Below are positions 13,718-19,168 of a DNA stretch of 19,168 nucleotides, one piece after another. Both the position numbers and the translations under genes were made by a program. The stretch is from JBCBWG01 sp964579305 (lineage in GTDB: Bacteria; Pseudomonadota; Alphaproteobacteria; Rhizobiales; Hyphomicrobiaceae): the NCBI GenBank assembly GCA_964579305.1, contig CAZOGY010000072.1:1-19168 (forward strand), written 5' to 3'. The stretch's first letter is position 1, and each line of letters begins with the position of its first letter. The notes beneath the pieces were generated by a model. That model saw only the letters and a list, made by a program, of their open reading frames with translations. It did not search any database and was not told where the DNA came from.

Positions 13718-14698
13718 TCAGTAAAACAAGCTCGAGACGCTTTCTTCGCGGCTCGTGCGTGCGATCGCCTCGCCGATCAGCCCTGCGATGGACAGGACCC
13801 GGATATTGCGGGCCGCACGGATCGCTTCGGTTGGCTCAATCGAATCAGTCAGCACCAGCGATTTCATCTCTGAGTTTTGAATGCGCGCCACCGCCCCGCC
13901 TGAAAGCACCCCATGCGTAATGTAGGCCATCACGTCGTTTGCACCTTTGTCCAACAGCGCATTGGCCGCGTTCACCAATGTCCCGCCGGAATCGACAATG
14001 TCGTCGATCAGGATGCAGGTGCGCCCCGACACATCTCCGATCACGTTCATGACCTCGCTCTCGCCAGGGCGTTCGCGGCGCTTGTCGCAGATCGCAATTG
14101 GCGCATCGATTCGTTTAGCCAGGGCACGCGCCCGCACGACGCCACCGACATCCGGCGACACAATGCTGATCGCGCTGAGATCGAAACGTTCCTTGATATC
14201 GCGCACCATAACGGGTGCAGCGAATAGGTTGTCGGTCGGGATATCGAAAAAGCCCTGAATTTGGCCCGCATGCAGGTCGAGCGTGAGAACGCGGTCGGCG
14301 CCGGCCCGTTCAATCAGGTTGGCCACAAGCTTGGCCGATATTGGCGTGCGTGGGCCTGGTTTACGATCCTGGCGCGCATAGCCGTAGTAGGGCAACACCG
14401 CCGTAATTCGCCGTGCCGACGCCCGCTTCAGCGCGTCGATCAGGATCAGCAATTCCATCAGGTTGTCATTGGCGGGAAATGACGTGGACTGGAGCACGAA
14501 AACATCCTCACCGCGGACATTTTCCTGGATCTCAACGAACACTTCCATGTCCGCGAACCGCCGACAGACACACTTGGTGAGCGGAACGTTGAGAAGCTTT
14601 GCGATGCCCTCGGCAAGTGGCCGGTTGCTGTTGCCGGCAACCAGTTTGATTTCCAGGGGCCGGTCCTTCAAGGACGCCCCAAACGGCTCGCTGCTCAT
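13718..14698 (-). CDS. prs: ribose-phosphate diphosphokinase (PRPP synthetase)
   Basis: The enzyme makes PRPP from ribose-5-phosphate and ATP for nucleotide, histidine and tryptophan synthesis. The 326-residue protein shows AGNSNRPLAE (21-30), the FADMEVFVEI block (48-57) and the ATP-site region YYGYARQDRKPGPRTPISAK (104-123). The metal/PRPP-associated DLHAGQIQGFFDIP is at 141-154. The PRPP-binding loop CILIDDIVDSGGTL is at 228-241. The ATG at 14696-14698 gives an N-terminus about 15 residues longer than the usual family start (EIKLVAGN). The only other upstream option is a frame with no motif support. The ribosome binding site is weak (GAG about 10 bases upstream). A CATAAT -10-like hexamer lies about 80 bases upstream (minus strand, 14786-14781) without a good -35 partner. 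The gene follows the lipoprotein gene after 171 bases. Confidence 0.97.
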   Translation of the reverse strand: MSSEPFGASLKDRPLEIKLVAGNSNRPLAEGIAKLLNVPLTKCVCRRFADMEVFVEIQENVRGEDVFVLQSTSFPANDNLMELLILIDALKRASARRITAVLPYYGYARQDRKPGPRTPISAKLVANLIERAGADRVLTLDLHAGQIQGFFDIPTDNLFAAPVMVRDIKERFDLSAISIVSPDVGGVVRARALAKRIDAPIAICDKRRERPGESEVMNVIGDVSGRTCILIDDIVDSGGTLVNAANALLDKGANDVMAYITHGVLSGGAVARIQNSEMKSLVLTDSIEPTEAIRAARNIRVLSIAGLIGEAIARTSREESVSSLFY

Positions 14699-14869
14699 CG
14701 ATCTGCAACTCACGACGCCCCAACCAAGACGCCGCTTCTCTAACAACGAAGCCGCGCCCGTGTAAACGAAGCGCGGCCCGATTATGTCAGTTTTTTTAAG
14801 GTGCGGTGTAATCTGTGTATCGGGGCCGAACGGCACGCATATCTTTGTGCCGCCCTGGCGAGAAACGAC

Positions 14870-15925
14870 TTAGTTGGTCGCCGTGTTCTGTTTCATGAGA
14901 CGCAAGATGCCTTGTGCTGCCGCCGCCGCCGCGGCATCGGCAACCTGCCCCCACTGACCGTCGAGCGATCCCGCGGGGATTTTGTTCTTCTGCGTCACGG
15001 TTCCGACGTCGCCACCCGATGCGTCGGTTACGACCCAATCGATCTGGATTGGCTGCGTGCCGCCGTTTGCCGACCCGACGTTGACCTTGCCGGTTACGTT
15101 ATAAGCGCGCGGGTTAGGACCATTGGTCAGCTGCACACCTTGCGATGTGAGCTGACGCGACAGCGCGGAGGCGAGCGACGACTTGCCATCACCCGGTGCG
15201 CCGGTCACCCGAGGTTGCGTTGCAAGCAACCGTGGAATGCTGCCGGTGGCATCGGGTGCCGCGCGCTTTGCCACCTGCCGCACGGACTGGGAGCGCGGCA
15301 CGGGGGACGGACGCGTTTGCGACACGTTGGGTGCACCGTTTTGCTGCGCCCCTGGTGCGCGTGCAGGGGATTGCTGTGAGATCCAACTGCCGAGCTGGCC
15401 GCTTGTCTTGGACACGATCTGCGAGACGACCGCTGGCGAAACCGACGCCCAGGGGTCGCTGGCACTCGCGCCGCGAATGACCTCTTCGCCTGTGATCCGG
15501 TTAACGCGGTTTCCTTGCGGATCTGTCACATCCCAGATGTACGACACTTTGGTGCCGACCCGTTCGCGTGCGGCAACGACATAGCCGCGCAAGGTGTAAT
15601 CGCTTGGGTTGCCCGACGGAACAACGGCAACGCCGCGGCCGCCAAGGGCGGTCGTCAGTTGCGCCGTCAATTGTGTTGCCACCGCTTCCGGTGCGCCGAT
15701 TACGGGCGCAATCGCCACGCGGCTTTGCGCGGTTTGCCGCGTTGGCGTTTGTGATGCGCCACCGTTGTTATCGGTTAGCGTAGACTGCGGTATGCCGCCG
15801 CCATCCGTGTTGAGCAGGTTCGGGCCTCCGCAGCCGGTCAGCCCGTAGCCAGCGATGATGCAGCAAGCTGCGACCGCCACGAGTCTGGTACCGCGCGTCC
15901 CCGAAGCCACCGTCATGGTCGTCAT
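14870..15925 (-). CDS. internally duplicated lipoprotein of unknown function
   Basis: This is a predicted lipoprotein of 351 residues. It has a basic N-terminus (RGTR), a hydrophobic core and the lipobox LTGC, so Cys32 would receive the diacylglyceryl group from Lgt. A Gly/Asn/Ser/Thr/Gln-rich stretch follows (about 33-70). Two related domains come next. The first (about 70-185) runs APEAVATQLTAQL, a GRGVAVVPS-YTLRGYV strand pair, then YIWDVTDPQGNRVNRITGEE and WASVSPAVVSQI. The second (about 245-345) runs SLASALSRQLTSQGVQLTNG, AYNVTGKV, then IDWVVTDASGGDVGTVTQKN and WGQVADAAAAAA. They share the order helix, YxxxG strand, WxVTD-xxGxxVxxxT and W-xV. A Pro/Arg-rich linker joins them. The start at 15925 has GGGGG 8 bases upstream. 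An ATG at 15940 would add five residues and is nearly as good. The family is common near pgeF in alphaproteobacteria, but its function is unknown. Confidence 0.85.
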   Translation of the reverse strand: MTTMTVASGTRGTRLVAVAACCIIAGYGLTGCGGPNLLNTDGGGIPQSTLTDNNGGASQTPTRQTAQSRVAIAPVIGAPEAVATQLTAQLTTALGGRGVAVVPSGNPSDYTLRGYVVAARERVGTKVSYIWDVTDPQGNRVNRITGEEVIRGASASDPWASVSPAVVSQIVSKTSGQLGSWISQQSPARAPGAQQNGAPNVSQTRPSPVPRSQSVRQVAKRAAPDATGSIPRLLATQPRVTGAPGDGKSSLASALSRQLTSQGVQLTNGPNPRAYNVTGKVNVGSANGGTQPIQIDWVVTDASGGDVGTVTQKNKIPAGSLDGQWGQVADAAAAAAAQGILRLMKQNTATN

Positions 15926-16115
15926 GGTGACGTCCCCCATTGTGTCCCCGGTGTGATCCGGTGGCCGTCTTACTGACTCTGCGGCCGTCAGGTCCGGTAC
16001 TCTTGCTTAATGGCCTAGACGGTGACCAGACTCGCGTCCAGACCTTCGCAAAGACCGCCGGTGGATGTTTTGACCGTTCAACCCGATCGAATCATACGCA
16101 ACTGTGGACAAACCG

Positions 16116-16886
16116 TTAAGTCAGCACGATGGCAGAGATTTGGCGTCCATAGTCCGTTTGCGCCCGATGTGTTGCGCGGCGGTACGAAAACAGCCGTGCC
16201 TCGTTGGCATATGTGCAGATCACGTTGTTGGTGACCGAAGCCAATTCGGCGGCGGCAAGCCTGGCGCACACAAAGCCCGGCAAGTCGAAATGGGGCTTTT
16301 CCCGTCCGGCAAACCGTTTAAAGAACCCCGCGCTATTGGGGGCTTTGGCACGAACGTTATCCTCAAACTCCAATCCCACTTCATAGCTTGGCTGCATGAT
16401 CGTCGGGCCAACCGCTGCGTGGATGCCACTGCGCGTCGCGCCCATCTCGATCATGCTCGTGATCGTCGCCTCCAGAACGCCGCCGACGGCGCCGCGCCAA
16501 CCGGCATGGGCTGCGCCGATAATGCCAGCGTTTGCGTCGGCAAACAGAACCGGCGTGCAGTCGGCGGCCAAAGCGCCAATGATCAGGCCCGGCGTCGCTG
16601 TGACGATGCCGTCGGCCTTGGGCGGCGCTGCACCCAGCGGCGTGTCGATCGCCACCGCGCTGGCACTGTGCACTTGATGCAGGGTGTTGAGCGGCGCGCC
16701 GGGATGCCCAAGAGCTGATGCGACGCGTGCGCGGTTTTCCATAACCGCATCGCGGGCATCATCGGACCCAAGCCCAACGTTCAAGCCGGCGTATATGCCT
16801 TCAGAAACACCGCCTTCCCGCGTGAAAAATCCATGCGTGATCCCATCCAGCGGTGCGAGATTGGCGGCTCTGATCGGCGTGGTCAT
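16116..16886 (-). CDS. pgeF: peptidoglycan editing factor PgeF (laccase-domain/YfiH family)
   Basis: This is a multicopper-oxidase-like, zinc-binding protein of 256 residues. In E. coli it removes wrongly made UDP-MurNAc precursors carrying L-Ser, and related proteins have purine-nucleoside phosphorylase or deaminase activity. The metal triad is visible as QVHS (His73), AADCTP (Cys110) and AHAGWRG (His127). It also has THGFFTREGGVSEG (17-30), AAVGPTIMQPSYEVG and the C-terminal FSYRR. The length is typical (243 in E. coli). The ATG at 16884-16886 has AAGGAGG 5 bases upstream. The gene lies 54 bases after midA and 190 bases before the lipoprotein gene, all on the same strand. Confidence 0.95.
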   Translation of the reverse strand: MTTPIRAANLAPLDGITHGFFTREGGVSEGIYAGLNVGLGSDDARDAVMENRARVASALGHPGAPLNTLHQVHSASAVAIDTPLGAAPPKADGIVTATPGLIIGALAADCTPVLFADANAGIIGAAHAGWRGAVGGVLEATITSMIEMGATRSGIHAAVGPTIMQPSYEVGLEFEDNVRAKAPNSAGFFKRFAGREKPHFDLPGFVCARLAAAELASVTNNVICTYANEARLFSYRRATHRAQTDYGRQISAIVLT

Positions 16887-16940
16887 CGCGCCCTCCTTGG
16901 CAGCAGCGCTGGCTCACCAGCGTCGCTGGGCTCTCAATGG

Positions 16941-18086
16941 TCAAAGACCGGGCAGTGGCCCGAGCCCTGGCGATGCCACGCCGGCCACCTTGAAACGCCC
17001 CCCCATACCAGTTGGAGCCATCAACCGTGCGACACCCGCTTCGATCGTGGCAGCTTGAAGCGGATTGGCACTCATTAATGCCGACGCCCGTTCGATTGCG
17101 CCGAGCCGTCCGAGGAATTCCGCCTGCGTGACCAGCCCCGCGACGCCGAAACCGGCGCTCTCAAAGGCGCTTTGAACGCTTGAAAAATCGACCATCGCCG
17201 TCAAATCGGCTTCGCCGGGCGAGGTCAAGGGATGCTCGTACGCGTGGTTGCGGACCGCTTGCAGGGTCTCGCCGCGCGCAGGCGCGATATGGCCGTAATC
17301 GATAAACAGGCCAGCAACAGGCGCACGCGCCGCAATGGCCGCCAGCGGACCGGTCAGGTCGCTTAAGCCGTCGGCCATTTCAACAATCTCGCCGTCGTGT
17401 CCCGGTGGATCGATTTGCGCCGCGACGGGCAAGACCTGCGCCGCTGGCTGGGCGCGCGCGAAAGCCAGGCCCCCGCCGGCATCACAATCCACCATGCGTT
17501 CATACCATTGTGCGTTTGCACACACGAATTGCCGGATCGGGCGGACGTCCAAAAACTCGTTCGCAATGAGAATGGTCGGTCCGGCGGGTAGGTATCCGTC
17601 GACATCAAAAAGCGCATCCCGCCATTCCATGCTGCACACACTGGCGCGCGCCAGGGCTTTGGCCTGCGCGGCACGCAAGGCGCCGTTGCACTCAACAAGC
17701 ACAACGTGCACAGCAGCAGAAAACCCGGGCACGCGGGCCGCCGCGCGTAACGCATCCTTCATGAGCGTACCGCGGCCAGGGCCAAGCTCGATGAAATTCA
17801 ACCGGCCCGGCGCGTCGAACTGTCGCCAAACGACGGCCGCCCAAAGCCCGATCAACTCACCAAAGATCTGGCTGATTTCTGGCGCCGTGATGAAGTCGCC
17901 GTCACGCCCTATGGCGGCTTTGCTGAGATAATAGCCGTCGTCGGGATCGTTGAGGCAGGCGTCCATATAGTCGCGCACGGTGATGGGGCCATCTGCCCTG
18001 ATCCGGGCCGCCAACTTGCCGGCGAGCGGCGTCGCCCGGCGCAATAACGGATCATAGCTGGGCCCGGCGTCGGTCATAGCGTTCAT
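16941..18086 (-). CDS. SAM-dependent methyltransferase, MidA/NDUFAF7 family
   Basis: The 381-residue protein has the family block GYYLSKAAIG, then GDFITAPEISQIFGELIG (63-80), and the SAM site FIELGPGRGTLM (98-109). ANEFLDVRPIRQF follows in the middle, and FIDYGH and DLTAMVDF in the C-terminal half. Mitochondrial NDUFAF7 methylates an arginine of a complex I subunit. The bacterial role is presumed to be similar, but its substrate is not settled. The start ATG (18084-18086) overlaps the lgt stop as ATGA and has no ribosome binding site of its own, so translation is probably coupled to lgt. pgeF follows after 54 bases. lgt-midA-pgeF is a conserved alphaproteobacterial order. Confidence 0.94.
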   Translation of the reverse strand: MNAMTDAGPSYDPLLRRATPLAGKLAARIRADGPITVRDYMDACLNDPDDGYYLSKAAIGRDGDFITAPEISQIFGELIGLWAAVVWRQFDAPGRLNFIELGPGRGTLMKDALRAAARVPGFSAAVHVVLVECNGALRAAQAKALARASVCSMEWRDALFDVDGYLPAGPTILIANEFLDVRPIRQFVCANAQWYERMVDCDAGGGLAFARAQPAAQVLPVAAQIDPPGHDGEIVEMADGLSDLTGPLAAIAARAPVAGLFIDYGHIAPARGETLQAVRNHAYEHPLTSPGEADLTAMVDFSSVQSAFESAGFGVAGLVTQAEFLGRLGAIERASALMSANPLQAATIEAGVARLMAPTGMGGRFKVAGVASPGLGPLPGL

Positions 18087-18967
18087 GGCGAAACGCGTGC
18101 GCGCTGCTGGGCCATCTGCACAAACCAAATGCCGAGCAGCACCATGGGGATCGAGTAAACGATGCCGGGCGTCAGACCGTAGGCGGAGAACGGATGGAAC
18201 GGGTCGTACTGCCGGTAAAGCTCAGCGAACGATCGCGCACAGCCATACCCGATCAGGAACAGCCCGACCACGAGGCCCGGCGTCTGCAAAGCGCCGCGCT
18301 GATGCGTCATCATCCGCAGGAGCAGGAACAGCGCCAGCCCTTCCAGAGCCGCCTCATAGAGCTGGCTTGGATGGCGCGGGGCGAGCGGGTCCCACCCAAG
18401 CGTATCGCGCGGTTCTTCCCGCGTGTCGGACAGGTACAAAGCGACCTCTGGAAACACCATGCCCCATGGCAAATTCGTCACCCGGCCCCATAGTTCACCG
18501 TTGATGAAGTTGGCCAGACGGCCAAACAGCAACCCGATTGGAACGGCGGCTGCGCACAGATCCATGGTTGACCAGGGCGACGCCTTGTAACGCTTCGAGA
18601 ACAGCCAAATCGCAACGCCGCAACCCAGAAGCGCACCGTGGAAGGCCATGCCCCCCTTCCAGAGCTGTACGATTTCCAGCGGATGAGCGAGATAGTAGCC
18701 AGGCTCGTAAAACAGAACGAAGCCAAGCCGCCCGCCGACGATCACGCCGCCCGTCATATAAAGTAACAGGTCGTCGGTATATTCGACCGCGAACGGCGCC
18801 TTGTTTGCCGGCCACAGATGCGGCGTTGCAAGCAGGTTGCGAATGTAGAGCCACCCAAGCAGCAAGCCGGCCATGTAAGCCAGTCCGTACCAGCGCACCT
18901 CAAGCGGTCCGATGGCGAAAGCGACCGGATCAAACTGCGGAAACGGCAAGGCGAGTGGCGCCAGCAC
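18083..18967 (-). CDS. lgt: prolipoprotein diacylglyceryl transferase
   Basis: This inner-membrane enzyme moves diacylglycerol from phosphatidylglycerol to the lipobox Cys of prolipoproteins. The 294-residue protein has about seven hydrophobic segments and the key motifs. These are GGMAFHGALLG with His110 (E. coli His103), the signature FGRLANFINGELWGR (148-162) with Arg150 and Glu158, HPSQLYEA (199-206), and the C-terminal Arg245 in CARSFAE. The start is GTG at 18965-18967 with GGAGG 6 bases upstream. It heads the lgt-midA-pgeF series and overlaps midA by ATGA. The downstream lipoprotein in this window would be one of its substrates. Confidence 0.97.
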   Translation of the reverse strand: MLAPLALPFPQFDPVAFAIGPLEVRWYGLAYMAGLLLGWLYIRNLLATPHLWPANKAPFAVEYTDDLLLYMTGGVIVGGRLGFVLFYEPGYYLAHPLEIVQLWKGGMAFHGALLGCGVAIWLFSKRYKASPWSTMDLCAAAVPIGLLFGRLANFINGELWGRVTNLPWGMVFPEVALYLSDTREEPRDTLGWDPLAPRHPSQLYEAALEGLALFLLLRMMTHQRGALQTPGLVVGLFLIGYGCARSFAELYRQYDPFHPFSAYGLTPGIVYSIPMVLLGIWFVQMAQQRARVSP

Positions 18968-19168
18968 CTGGGACCTCCACGAATTCCATGGGCGGTCGTT
19001 GCGCCCGGCTGCGGGTGTCCTTGGTTTGCGTTGGCGATGTCAAGTGATTGCCCCAGCAAGCGCACAGCAACTGTTGCCGAGCTTTTCTCGTTGGCCCGGT
19101 CGAGGCGGCCTGCGTGCACACCCCGCCACATTGACGGCGCGCGTTCACCGCCCGATCTCTCTCATGCA
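18968..19168. other. right-edge spacer upstream of lgt
   Basis: About 200 bases to the window edge hold no frame that I can support. They probably carry the lgt promoter and perhaps the 5' region of a divergent neighbour, but no clear promoter elements are visible. Confidence 0.35.

Overview
The window looks like an ordinary chromosomal segment of an alphaproteobacterium. It has a fairly high G+C content and no phage, IS, CRISPR, tRNA or rRNA signature that I can find. The order lgt - midA - pgeF - lipoprotein - prs - (DEAD helicase) - rplY - pth - ychF - MaoC-type dehydratase resembles the conserved alphaproteobacterial neighbourhood of these genes, and the lipoprotein and basic-tail features fit that group. 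The exact order or family cannot be fixed from the sequence alone.

Left part (1-2660, mostly + strand). The window opens inside mtnA (methionine salvage), whose N-terminal half lies outside it. A probable small membrane protein follows on the minus strand. After a gene-free stretch of about 395 bases comes a secreted protein with two PRC-barrel modules joined by Asn/Arg-rich linkers. It is closed by a clear intrinsic terminator.

Middle-left (2717-5995). Four genes run leftward: a COG0523/CobW-type metal GTPase, then a tight three-gene unit of a GerW/YtfJ-family protein, a DUF2953 (YtfI-like) membrane protein and an unrecognised 87-residue protein. The first junction of the unit has its ribosome binding site built on the stop codon, and the second is an ATGA overlap. 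GerW and DUF2953 are best known as neighbouring genes in endospore-forming Bacillus, so finding the pair in what appears to be a Gram-negative, non-sporulating background is the main novelty here. Divergent from the GTPase gene is a class II aldolase with a Lys/Ala-rich N-terminal tail. It may work with MtnA in a methylthioribose-phosphate shunt.

Middle (6039-9662). A two-hotdog MaoC-type dehydratase runs leftward. Divergent from it is an orphan ParA-family ATPase with an extra N-terminal domain and a proline-rich linker. The ParA gene converges on ychF.

Right part (9682-18967, all minus strand). A long housekeeping series reads leftward from lgt: lgt and midA (ATGA overlap), pgeF, an internally duplicated lipoprotein, prs, a RhlE-type DEAD-box helicase (TTG start), rplY (bL25), pth with a basic C-terminal tail, an unrecognised 112-residue protein, and ychF. 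Functions group around envelope lipoprotein and cell-wall maturation (lgt, pgeF), nucleotide supply (prs) and translation (rplY, pth, ychF, helicase). Two RNA-level structures stand out: a terminator-like hairpin just before rplY and a long stem between rplY and pth.
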